Of a stretch of DNA of 64,000 nt, positions 17,435 to 29,200 are shown piece after piece. Numbering within the stretch: position 1 is the stretch's first letter; the number at the start of each line of letters is the position of its first letter. The DNA is taken from contig CAZJHX010000004.1 in the NCBI GenBank assembly GCA_964545715.1, positions 114,772 through 178,771 on the forward strand. The letters run 5' to 3'. Position numbers and translations under genes: made by a program. Below the pieces are notes generated by a model that made no database searches, was not told where the DNA came from, and saw nothing but the letters and a program-made list of their open reading frames with translations. The DNA is from CAZJHX01 sp964545715 (GTDB taxonomy: Bacteria > Myxococcota_A > UBA9042 > GCA-2863065).

Positions 17435-20182
17435 ATGAAAATGGGTAGCCGGTTTGTAATTTTCGCGGGGATCCTCCTCGCTTCGCTGATGGGGTGCGCC
17501 GAGGGCGAGGACGTCGACTCGCACGAGCACGAGTGGGACGAGCACGTGCACAACCCCGACGGGTATGCGCGCGAGCTCGGAGTGGTCCAGGGGGCCGTGT
17601 CCTGCTCCGCCTCCATGAAGAAGTACCCGGTGAAGGGCAAGCACAACGGCGGCTGGGATCCCAAGGCGCTGACCTACGCGTGTCATCCGCACCCGTCGGG
17701 GGCCAAGGACAACAGTGATTTCATTGGCGGGGACCACTACGGCAACGACATCTTTGCCAAAAAGGGCACGCCGCTCGTCGCGTGTGTGGACGGCACGATC
17801 GTCAGCGTCAAGACGACCTCCATCGGGGGCAAAAACGTCACGATCAAGGACGCCTGCGGCTGGTACTACTACTACGCGCATCTCAACACGTTCGCGTCCG
17901 GCCTCAAGGTCGGCAAGAAGGTGAAGGCGGGCGATCCGCTGGGCACCGTGGGCAACACCGGCAACGCGTCGGGGACGTCCCCGCACCTGCACTTCTCGGT
18001 GTATCCGGGCACCTACACCAAGGGCATCGACCCGTTCCCGCTGCTGCAGTCGGTTGACAAGACCGCGTGCACCGGCGGCACCGTCGACCCGCCGCCGCCA
18101 GCCGCCTCCAAGCCAAAGATCAAGATCTGGTCGACCACCGCGCCCGCCGACACGATCAAGAACGGGCCCAGCGCCGGCAAAGCCGATGTGTTCGAGGGCC
18201 AGAAGTTCAACGTGGACGTGTTCATCAAAGTGGAGACCAGCGGCTCGCAGCCGAAGGGGCAGATCCACATCGGTTATTGGGTCGAAGAGCCGTACCTTAA
18301 AGCCGTCACCTACAAGATCCACTCGGACTGGCCGGCCAAAGACCAGAAGAGCTGGAAGCTGAACGACTCGGACAGCGCGCCGGGCAATCCCTCCAAGACC
18401 AACCCGCCGAAGAGCGGCAAGATCAATCTGTATGCGATGAGCAAAGGCGAGACCAAGCGCGTCCGGTTCACGCTGCAGGCCAAGAAGTACAGCCTGGGCG
18501 CCGTCGACCACCCGGACCTGCGCGCCTGGATCTGGCACGTCGACAACTTCTACGGCGAGCAGACCGGCTTCTACGACAAGGTCGAGGTCAACAAGGCCGG
18601 CAAGGAGCTCAAGACGTACGTGCAGCACGACGTGTACGGCAAAACCCACTGGCAGTGGAACGGCACCAAGTCGGAGGTCGAGGGCTGGACCAAAGGCAAC
18701 AAGATCGCGGAGCTGACGCTGAACACGTCAGTGCACTGCCTGGCGATCAAGCAGGGCGGCAGCGATCCCTACGTGCACTCGCCCAAGATCAGCTGGAAGG
18801 CCAGCAAGTGGAAGGGGGTCGAGCTGCGCATACGGCACCACGAGCCGCCGACCAAGAAGGGGCAGCTCTTCTTTTTGACCAGCACGGACAACAAATGGGA
18901 CGAGGCCAAGTCGGTGCACTTCGAGGCGCACGGGGACAGCAAGTTCCACAAGGTGGGCATCAACATGTCCAAGAACCCGAAGTGGAAGGGGACGATCACG
19001 CGGCTGCGGCTGGATCCGACCACGTCGAGCACGGGCTGGTACGACATCGACTGGTTTGCGGCGCGCGAGAAGATCGCCGACACGATCATCTGCCAGCCCG
19101 GGCCCGAGGTCTGCGACGGCAAGGACAACAACTGCGACGGCAAGGTGCCCGCCAACGAGCTGGATGGCGACGGCGACGGGCAGCTGCCGTGCAAGGGCGA
19201 CTGCGACGACAACAACGCCAAGGTCTACGCCGGCGCGCCCGAGCTTTGCGACGCGATCGACAACGACTGCGACGGCGCCGTGGACGAGGCGCTGGATCTG
19301 GGCGCGGCCTGCTCGATCGGGCAGGGCGAGTGCCAGGGCGTCGGCGAGGTAGCGTGCGGCGCCGACAAGAAGCCGGTGTGTACGGCGGTCGAGGGGGCGC
19401 CCACCAAGGAGCTTTGCGACGGCTTTGACAACGACTGCGACGGCCAGATCGACGAGGACTTCGGCCTGGGCGGCGTGTGCGACGGCAGCATGGGGGCCTG
19501 CTCGCGCGCGGGCGTTTGGGTCTGCTCTGAGGACGGCAGCGAGGCGTATTGCGACGCCCCGCCCGCCGAGCCCAGCAAGGAGCTGTGCGACGGCATCGAC
19601 AACAACTGTGACGGTCAGGTGGACGAGGGCTTCAGCGTGCTGGAGGACTGCATCACCGGCGAGGGCGACTGCCAGTCGGAGGGCTTCTTTGCGTGCGATG
19701 ACGAGGGCGACGTGTTCTGCAAAGCGCCCAAGGTCGAGGGCATTGGGGAGCTGTGCGACGGCAAGGACAACGACTGCGATGCGGAGATCGATGAGGGCTT
19801 CCCGGTCGGGGAGAGCTGCGCGTCGGTCGAGCCGGGCTGCACCAAATATGGGACGTGGGTGTGCGGCGCCACCGGCATCGAGACCGAGTGCGATGTGACG
19901 GGCGCCGAGTGCGAGACGATTCCCAAACCGCCGACCCCGCCCAAGCCGGATCCGCGAGTCGATACGGAGCCGGGCGACGGTGGTGACCCGCTATCGGTGG
20001 ACTCCGACGTCGACGGGGCGACCGACGCGCCGCCCGCCCAGGGCTCCGGCGCAAAGAGCGTCACCGGGGGCGAAGCGGGCGGCTGCACGGTCGGCGCGGC
20101 GCCACAATCCACAGGTCCGCTCCTGCTCCTGTTTATGATGCTGCTCGCCATTGGCGGCGTGAGAGCACGCCGGCAGTTGTGA
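17435..20182 (+). CDS. M23 (LytM) peptidase lipoprotein with MopE-like repeats and MYXO-CTERM tail
   Basis: 915 residues from the ATG at 17435, preceded by AGGGAG. The signal MKMGSRFVIFAGILLASLMGC ends in a lipobox Cys, and a His/Glu-rich linker (SHEHEWDEHVHN) follows. The M23 fold has GGDHYGNDIF (His and Asp zinc ligands, near 98-107), a Tyr-rich YYYYAHL, and SPHLHFSV (HxH, near 183). Two uncharacterised beta domains follow, then four or five MopE-like metal-binding repeats (CDGKDNNCDG and CDGFDNDCDGQIDED types) near 555-800. The C-terminus has Cys-Thr after Gly-Gly, a hydrophobic span LLLLFMMLLAIGG and an RARR tail, as in MYXO-CTERM sorting signals. It probably cleaves peptidoglycan peptides or other Gly-rich peptides at the surface. 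Confidence 0.88.
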   Translation: MKMGSRFVIFAGILLASLMGCAEGEDVDSHEHEWDEHVHNPDGYARELGVVQGAVSCSASMKKYPVKGKHNGGWDPKALTYACHPHPSGAKDNSDFIGGDHYGNDIFAKKGTPLVACVDGTIVSVKTTSIGGKNVTIKDACGWYYYYAHLNTFASGLKVGKKVKAGDPLGTVGNTGNASGTSPHLHFSVYPGTYTKGIDPFPLLQSVDKTACTGGTVDPPPPAASKPKIKIWSTTAPADTIKNGPSAGKADVFEGQKFNVDVFIKVETSGSQPKGQIHIGYWVEEPYLKAVTYKIHSDWPAKDQKSWKLNDSDSAPGNPSKTNPPKSGKINLYAMSKGETKRVRFTLQAKKYSLGAVDHPDLRAWIWHVDNFYGEQTGFYDKVEVNKAGKELKTYVQHDVYGKTHWQWNGTKSEVEGWTKGNKIAELTLNTSVHCLAIKQGGSDPYVHSPKISWKASKWKGVELRIRHHEPPTKKGQLFFLTSTDNKWDEAKSVHFEAHGDSKFHKVGINMSKNPKWKGTITRLRLDPTTSSTGWYDIDWFAAREKIADTIICQPGPEVCDGKDNNCDGKVPANELDGDGDGQLPCKGDCDDNNAKVYAGAPELCDAIDNDCDGAVDEALDLGAACSIGQGECQGVGEVACGADKKPVCTAVEGAPTKELCDGFDNDCDGQIDEDFGLGGVCDGSMGACSRAGVWVCSEDGSEAYCDAPPAEPSKELCDGIDNNCDGQVDEGFSVLEDCITGEGDCQSEGFFACDDEGDVFCKAPKVEGIGELCDGKDNDCDAEIDEGFPVGESCASVEPGCTKYGTWVCGATGIETECDVTGAECETIPKPPTPPKPDPRVDTEPGDGGDPLSVDSDVDGATDAPPAQGSGAKSVTGGEAGGCTVGAAPQSTGPLLLLFMMLLAIGGVRARRQL

Positions 20183-20221
20183 TACCGTCATCCCCACTCT
20201 GTTACGAGTAGGGGAGAAGGT

Positions 20222-23200
20222 ATGAAGCTGGCGCGTCTCTGCGTGCTCGTCGCCGCTGTGTTGTCCACCGGGTTGATTCCCGGGGTCGCCGGCGCCGCTG
20301 ACATCACACCCACCGGCGACGAAGCGACGCTTTTGCAGGCGCTGGTCGTGCCCAACACCGGGTTGACCATCGACGCCTCCGCGTATGCCGGGCACGTCAC
20401 GGCCTCCGGCACCGCGGCCAACGGCCCGCTGGGGATCGCCGACGGCATCATCATGACCACGGGCAAGGCCACCATCGAGCAGGCCGATCTGGGCGGCGGC
20501 TTTGTCGTGGCCAGCTGGCAGAACAACGCGGGCACGCATCCCTGGTGTCAGGCGATGACGACTCCGGCGCAGTCGTGGGATACGGCCATGTTCACCATCG
20601 TGTTCACGACCGGGCCGCAGACCAACTTCATCGAGTTCTCGTTCATCTTTGGGTCCGAGGAGTACCCGGACTACGTTGGCCAGCAGTTCAATGACAGCTT
20701 TGGCGCCTTCCTCAACGGCACGGACGCCGACCCCATCTCCGCGCAGATCGCCTTCGACAAGACCGGTGCGCCCATCAACATCAACAGCGGCTTCTTCGGC
20801 GGCGCGTTTGTGAAGCAGCCCGCCGAGACGGGGATTGACTACAACGGCACGACGCCCGTGCTGAAGACGGTGTGGCCGGTGCAGCCCGGAACCACGAACA
20901 CGCTGACGTTCATGGTGTGCGACGCCTTTGACGCGGGCTTTGACAGCGGCGTCTTCATCTCCGGTCTGCGCGGGCTGGGTGAGGGCGAGCAGGGCACGGA
21001 CGCCACCGAGTCCAGCTGCACAAACGGGACCGACGAGGACGGCGACAACCTGGTGGATTGCGCGGATGACGACTGCGCCGGGACGGCCGACTGCGCCGCG
21101 TTTATGGCGGTGACGGCCATCGATCCCAACCTGACCGAGGCCGGCTCGCTGGTCGACGTGACGATCTCCGGCGACTACTTCTTCGAGGGCGTAACCCTGG
21201 CCATCAACGGCGCCGACGTCTCCGATCTGACGTATATCTCCTCGACCGAGCTGACAGCCACACTCACGGTGGAGGCTGACGCCCCGCTCGGGTGTCATGA
21301 CGTGACGGTGAGCGGCGCCGGTGAGTCAGCCGTGCTTGTGAAGGCGTTTTGCGTGAGCGCGCCGGGCGCCGATGTCGGCAGCACCTTTGCCGTAAGCGCG
21401 GACGGCGGGCCGGTCACGGTGGTGACCATCAAGCAGGACGGCACCAAGGTGCTGGACACCTGGAGCGTCAACAACAACCAGCCGGCCAAAGACAAGAACA
21501 TGACGATGCGCTTCCACCGCGACCCGGACAACAAGAGCTGGATCGTCATCGTCAACGACAAGAACAGCGACGGCTCCGGGGGCAAGGTCACGCTGAGCAT
21601 CGACGGTCAGCCCGGCATGAGCTGGCTGGCCTGCGACGACGGCAACGAGTGCACCGACTTTGCGCCGGACGGCACGGTCACCAACAGCTGGTCGTGGGGC
21701 TCTTGCTGCACCGACGGCGGTATCTTCGGGCCCGTCGCCACCACCGAGTGCACGCTGATGGACGCGCCGTCCTTCACCGGGTTGGACATCTGGCGCTTCG
21801 TCGACAAGGACTGGGCCGTGGTCGTCGAGTATCCGATGACGGCCAAGGTGAAGATGTGCCCGTCGTTTGGCGGGGACATCCCTCCCAAGATCACCAGCGT
21901 CGCGCCGGGCTATGGGCTGTGGGGCGAGACGTTTGACCTGGTGATCGACGGCAGCGGCTTTGACGTGGACACGACCGTGTCGTTTGCGCCCGGGCTGGGC
22001 GTGGTCATCGACAACCTCGAGATCGCCAGCAGCAAGAAGATCATCGTCACCGTCAGTATCGCGGTCGGCGCGCCGATCGGGCTGTCGGACATTATCGTGT
22101 CGACCGGCTCGGGGCAGGCGATCAGCAAAGAGGGCTTCTCGGTGCTGGACGTACTGGATACGGACAAGGACGGCGTCGCCGACAACCTCGACTGTGCGCC
22201 GACCAACCCGGACGTGGGGCTGTGTCCCGGTCCCAAGACCTGTCAAAGCGAGGTCTGCGACTTTCCGTACGTCGATGGCGGTCCGGTGGACGGCATCTGG
22301 ATCAAGGGCCTGACGGTCAGCTTTGACGGCGCCCAGCTGACGCTGACCGGGGCCTGGCAGTGGGGCGGCTCGCTGGCCGGCTGCAGCCTGGCGCTGACGG
22401 GTTATGCCCAGGGCTTTGACGCGGTTGTGCTGGACGCCCAGGACGGCGTGCTCGACGAGGCTGACGGCTCCTTCACGGTGACGCTGGACGCTGCGGCGGG
22501 TGAGTTTGCCTTCCAGCTGGGGCTGGTGTGCCCGATTCTCAGCGCCGATCCCACGGTCTTTCTGGGGCAGGCGCTGGCGGGCGGCGGCGCCAAGGTCTAC
22601 GCCAACGGCAGCTGGCCGTGGGTGACGGCGTCCAACCCGACCGCGGGTGAGCCCGGCACCATCGTGACGCTGAGCGGCGGCGGCTTTGGTGCAACCCCCG
22701 GCGTTGTGTCTGTCTGCGGCGTGGAGGTCTCGCCCAAGCAGTGGGGCGAGAACGCGATCATCGTCGAGGTGCCCAACGCGGGCAGCTGCAGCGGCGGGGT
22801 CGTCGTGAGCAACGTGGACGGCTGGACCAGCGGCGTGGCCGTCTTCAAGCTGCTGGGACCCGAAGACGAGCCGCCGCCCGTGGTTGTGCCCAAGCAGCCC
22901 TATCCGCACACCGTGGACGGCGTCTTCACGGACTGGGACGCCCTGAACCCGCCTGACGACTGGGAGTGGAAAGGGGCGTCACCCGCCAGCGGAAAGTACA
23001 CGTGGGCGTACTTTGACTACGACGGGACCAAGCTGCACATCCTCAACGACTGGCGCTACAACGACACCACCGTGCTCGATCCGGACTGCTTCAACCTGTT
23101 CAAGGCGTGGACCGGCGGCGGCAAAGAGGTCTGGCTGTTGAAGGTCTTCGGCGACGGCACCACCGAGGTGTCGCTGAACGGTGAGCCGTACGACCTGGCG

Positions 23201-26200
23201 GGTGTGGAGGTGACCGGCGAGGCCAAGTTCACCGTGTCGCCGCTTTTGCCGGACACCGAGCACACGATCTTTGAGCTGAGCTTCCCCGCCCAGCCCGGCG
23301 GCTTCGGGGTGCAGCTGCACGATCCCGGGCCCAGCTTCGGGTGCAAGACGCTGGTGACCGAGCCGGCCAGCTTCCAGGGCAACCTGGGCGACGGCGGCGG
23401 GCTGGTCGTCACGCCGTCCAAGAAGCCGACCATCTACGGCTTCTCACCGGCCGGCGGCGCGGGTGTCGGTGTAGAGATCACCATCGAGGGCATCAAGCTG
23501 GGCGCAGCCGGCGGATCGGTCAGCTTTGGCGGCGTGGTTGCGGACATCGTCAGCTGGAGCGACTCCAAGATCGTCGTGACGCTGAGCACGCCGGCCGGCA
23601 ACGGCGCCGTGACCGTGACCACCCAGTTTGGGGCCGTGACCAACGCGCTGTGGTTCAACGTGTACGACGACGGGCCCGACGGCGACCTGGACGGCGACGG
23701 CTTCAAAAACGAGACCGACGTCTTCCCGTGGGACAAGACGGAGTGGGCGGACGCGGACTGCGACGGCGCCGGCGACAACTCCGATCCCAAGCCCAACGAC
23801 CCGACCTGCGCCGGCTCGCTCAAAGAGCTGTGCAACGGCAAAGACGACGACTGCGACGGCCTCATCGACGACATTCAGGGCGATGCGCCCTGCCTCTTCG
23901 GCTGCAATCCGCAAAGTCACACGTGCATCCAATGCGGCAACGGCATCCTCGACCCCGGCGAGGGCTGCGACGACTTCAACACCGATCCCGGCGACAGCTG
24001 CAGCCCGACCTGCTTCCCGACAGGCTCCGGGACCAACCAGGACGTGCTGGTCGTGGCCTACATCAACTCGGGCGGCTACCAGAAGTGGGGTGCTGAGCTG
24101 GGCAACCGCGTGGCGGAGGCCGGCGGCAACGTCACCTACTATCTCAACCCACCTGACGGGACCGTGGCCGGTGAGCTGGCCGGCGGCACCTATAAGCAGC
24201 TGTGGTTCTACGACCTGGACTCCACCGGGGCCACGTGGCCGACGGACGCCAAGGCCGTCTCCGACTACCACAAGGCCATGCCGGTCAAAAACGCCATCCT
24301 GGACGGCCGCATTACCGGCGATCTGTGGCACCCGCCGGCCAGCAAGAAGCTCATCGAGAACTACTACGTGAACCTGAAAGAGCGCGGTGGCGGCGCGGTC
24401 TACATGACCGACCACAACGCCTTCTGCAACTACCAATTCAACAACATCATGGCGCAGATCGGCTACAACGCCTGCACCGGCAACTTCGGGGGCAACCTGC
24501 CGTTCGACGCGGACAACCTGCTGATGTCGTATCCCAACACGATCACGTCGCTGTACAACGATTCGTCAACCGGCGCGGTCCCCTATAACGTGCAGCCCAA
24601 CGGCGAGGTGCTCTACAGCCTGGCGTACTACGGCGGCAACGTGAACACGCCCGCGATCACGACTACGATCAAGGGCTCGATCGGCTTCCAGGTAGCCATT
24701 CAGTCCCCGCAGCCGCTCATCGAGATCTTCCCGGGCGACGAGCTGTCGTTCGAGGCGCAGCCCATCAATGGCTCGGAGCCGATCAACTACTCCTGGTCGT
24801 CCGATCTGGACGGCGTGCTGGGCAGCGCCAACCCGCTGCTGGCGACCCTGTCGGTGCCCGGTGAGCACCTGGTAGAGGTCTTTGCGCAAGATTCCGCGGG
24901 CATCTCCGCCAAGGCGGTGATCACGGTGACCGTGCTGGATCCGGACCTGGACGGCGACGGCTTCGACGGCTGGGCGGACAACTGCCCGTTTGCGACCAAC
25001 GCCGATCAGCTGGACACCGACGCGGACACACTGGGCGACGTCTGCGACTTTGACGACGACGGGGACGGCTTCTGTGACTCGATCGACCCGACGCCGGTGA
25101 CCGAGGGCTGGGACTTCGACAAGGACGGCGTCACCGAAGAGGCGGGTGACTGCGATGACAAGCATCCCGACATCTATCCGGGCGCGCCCGAGATCTGCGA
25201 CGGCCTGGACAACAACTGCGCCCCCGATCCGGCCGACAGTGGGCCGGAGGCGGACGCATCGTGCCCCGGTCCCAAGGTCTGTGACGGCGGCGCCTGCGAC
25301 TTCCCTTGGGTGATCGGTGGGCCGGTCGACGGCCTGTTGGCCAAGGGCGTGACCGTAGCGTTCGACGGCTCGGCCATCACGGTCTCGGGGGCCTGGAGCG
25401 GGCTGGTCGGTGGCGGCTGTACGCTGGCGTTGAGCGGCTACACGCAGGGCTCCGACGCACAGGTGCTGGCGCCGCTGGCGGATGCGCTGGAGGGCGATAA
25501 CTTCGAGTTTACGCTGCCGGCCGACGTCGGCGAGTTCGCGTTCCAGTTGACGCTTCTGTGCCCGGACGTGTCGGCGGATCCGACCGTCTTCCTGGGTCAC
25601 GCGCTGCAGGGCGGCGGCGCCAAGGTCTACGCCACGATCGAGTGGCCCTGGGTGACCGGCTTCAACCCGATCGCGGGGGAGCCCGGCACCATCATCACGA
25701 TTGTGGGCGGCGGCTTCGGCAAGGTCGCGGGCAGCATCGCGTTCTGCGGCGCCACCATCGAGGCCAAGGTCTGGAGCGACACCAAGATCGTCATCGAGAT
25801 CCCGCTGCTGGTGGGCTGCTCGCAGGGTGTGGTCATCCACAACGCGGCCGGCTGGCCCAGCGGCGTGGCCAAGTTCACCGTGCTGGGGCCCGAGGATGAG
25901 CCGCCGCCGGTGATCGTGCCCAAACAGGCCTACCCGCACACCGTGGACGGCGTCTTCACCGACTGGACCGCGATCGAGCCGCCGCCGAACTGGGAGTGGA
26001 AGGGCGTGTCGGTGGCCAGCGGTAAGTACACGTACGCCTACTTCAACTACGACGGCACCAAGCTGCACCTGTTGAATGACTGGAAGTTCAACGACTTCGC
26101 GCAGCTGGATCCGGACTGCTTCAACCTGTTCAAGGCGTGGACGGGCGGCGGCTCAGAGGTCTGGATTTTGAAGGTCTACGGCGACGGCGAGGTGGAGGTC

Positions 26201-29200
26201 ACGCTGAACGGGCTGCCGTATCCTCTGGACGCCGAAGAGGTCGACGGCGCGGCGGACTTCAAGGTGTCGCCGCTGCTGCCTGACACGCCGCACTCCATCT
26301 TTGAGTTGAGCCTGCCCGCCAGCCCGGGCGGCTTCGGCGTGCAGCTGCACGATCCCGGGCCCAGCTTTGCGTGCGACGTGCTGTTTACGGAGCCCGCCAG
26401 CTTCCAGGGCGTACTGGGCGCCGGTGGTGGTCTGGTGGTGACGCCGTCCAAGAAGCCCACCATCTACGGCTTCTCGCCGTTTGTGGCGCTGCTGCCCGGC
26501 GAGGAGGTGCACATCGACGGCATTAAGCTGGGCGACGCGCAGGGCTCTGTGAGCTTTGGCGGAGTCGATGCGGAGATCGTGTCGTGGACCGGCGACTCGG
26601 TGATCGTGTTGATCCCCGACGTGCTGGGCTCGGTGCCGGTCTTTGTGACCACCGTCGCCGGCGTGCAGACCAACACGCTGTGGTACTCGGTCGCCTGTCC
26701 GTGCCCGGGCGAGATGATCTGCGTGGACGGCGGCTGCGCCTTCCCGTTTATCGACAACCCCAAGAGCAAGTATCCGCACACGATCGACGGCGCCTTCACC
26801 GACTGGGACGCCGCGAATCCGCCCGCCGAGTTCGAGTGGTACGACATCAAGCCGGCGCTGGGTAAGTACACCGCGGCGTACTTCGACTTTGACGGGGACG
26901 CGCTCTACATCCTCAACGACTGGCACCACTCTCCCGACGGCGCCATCGACGACGGCTGCTACAATCAGTTCAAGGCGTACACGGGCGGCGGCGCTGAGCA
27001 GTGGACCGTCCGTGTGTACGGCAATGGGGACGTGGAGGTCTTCAAGAACGGCTTCCCGGTCGACCTGTCCGAGGTCGAGGGCGCGGCAGGCTTTGGCGTG
27101 TCGCCGTCGCATCCGGACGAAGAGCACACGATCTATGAGCTGAAGCTGCCCGCAAGCCCGGGCGGCTTCGGTGTGCAGCTGCACGATCCGGGACCCACGT
27201 TCGGGTGTCCCAAGCTGGTGACCGATCCCACCGTCTTCGTCGGCGTGGCCGTCGCGGGCGGCGGCTCCAAGATCTTTGGCAACCAAAAGACCACCTGGAT
27301 CGTTGGAGCGACGCCCGATATCGCAGCGCCGGGTTCGATGTGCTGGGTTGACGGTGTCGGCTTCGGCGGGGGCGTGGGCAGCGTCACCGTGTGCGGCGTC
27401 CAGGCGGAGATCAAAGCCTGGAGCGACGGCGGCGTGCTGTTTGTGATCCCCGAGGTCGAGGTCGGCTGCGCCGGCGGCGTGGTTATCAAGACGCTTGGAG
27501 GCGTGGTCAGCAATGGCTTCAGCGCCAAGCTGGTGGCCAAGGGCGGCCAGCCCGGCTGGATTCTGTCCCCGTGGTTCGGCGGCGGGCTCGTCGTTGACGG
27601 CTCGTTCGGCGGTTGGAGCCCGGGCGGTGTCTGGGGTCCGGGCGCAGAGTGGTGGGGCGTTGTCCCGGTCAGCGGGAAGCACGGCGCGGTCTTTGTGGAC
27701 TACAACGGCACCCACCTGTCGCTCATCGCTCCGTGGATCGGCGGCGTGCTCAACGGTCTGGGCGCAGGCCAGTTCATCAAGGTGAAGCTGTTCGCGGGCG
27801 GCGGTATGCACGGCTGCACGGTGCATCTGTTTGGGGACGGATCCGTCAAGGTGTTCATAAAAGGGCAGCCGTGGGCCGCGCTGGTCACCGGCGGTTGGAG
27901 CTTTGGCAAGTCTGTGCTGTGGCCGGGCGTTGACCAGCTGATCTTCGAGCTTGGGATCCCGCTGCCGATCGGCGGCTTCGGCTTCCAGATTTGGATGCCG
28001 GACGGCGCAGGCGGCTGGATCATCGAGCCGACCAACTATCAGGGCAACCTGCTCAGCGGCGGCGGGGTCAGCATTATCGGGTCCACGCTGGGCACGATCT
28101 ACGGCTTCGACATCTGGGGCGGCAAAGCGGGCACGCTGGTTAAAATCCAGGGAGGCGCGTTTGGCCTGGTGCAGGGCGGCGCGGTCGTGAAGTTCGGCGA
28201 TATCGAAGCCGAGATCGTGGCGTGGGGGCCGGGTGAGATCATCTGCAAGGTGCCGATCGGCGCGGTCAGCGGCTTTGTGGTCGTCGACTTTGGCGGCTGG
28301 TTCAGCAACAAGCTGTGGTTTGACGTGCCGCCGGGTGATCTGGACGGCGACGGCGTGCCGGATGAGATCGACATCTTCCCGCTGGATCCGCTGGAGTGGG
28401 CGGACCTGGACGGCGACGGCGTGGGCGACAACAGCGACTGCGCGCCCGACAACGCGATCTGCCCGGGCGAGGGCGCGTGCGGTGAGGACGGCTCGTGCGA
28501 CTTCCCGTGGACGGACGGTGTGGCCGGCGGGGCCATCATCGATCTGGTCGGCGTCTACAGCGGCGGCATCCTCAAGCTGACGGCGACGTGGCTGGATCCG
28601 CCCGCGGGCGGGGTGGTCAACGGCTGCTTCGCCCAGTTTGCCCTCAGCTATAACGACGGCGAGATCAAAGAGGTGCTGTTCCCCGTGGAACCCAATGACG
28701 ATGGCACCTTCGAAATCGAGGTCGAGGCGGCCCCCGGCGAGTTCGCGGTGAAGGTCGGTGTGGGCTGCGGTCCGCTGATCTGGGAGCCCAGCGTCTTCGT
28801 GGGCCACTGCCTGGGCGCGGGCGGCATCAAGCTGTACGCCAACGCCACGGTGCCCTGGGTCTCCTGCTTTGGTCCGTCCAAGGTCTGGCCGGGATCCTAC
28901 GTGGTCCTGTACGGCGGCTCGTTCGGTGTGGACGCCGGGACGGTCACCGTCTGTGGCCAGCCCGCGCTGATCGTGGGCTGGGGCAACGACGAGGTCGTGA
29001 TCGGCGTGCCCGAGGTCGATGTGGACTGCGGCGGCGCCGTGGTCGTGACGACCAAGTCCGGCGCGGTGACCAAGGGCCTGGTGCTCGATCTGGTGGCCTT
29101 TGGCGCCCAGCCGGGCAAGACCGTGGTCGGCATCCTGGGCCTGGACATCAACATCGACGGGCTCTTCGACCTCGGCGAGTGGTGGGGCACGGTGCCGTGC

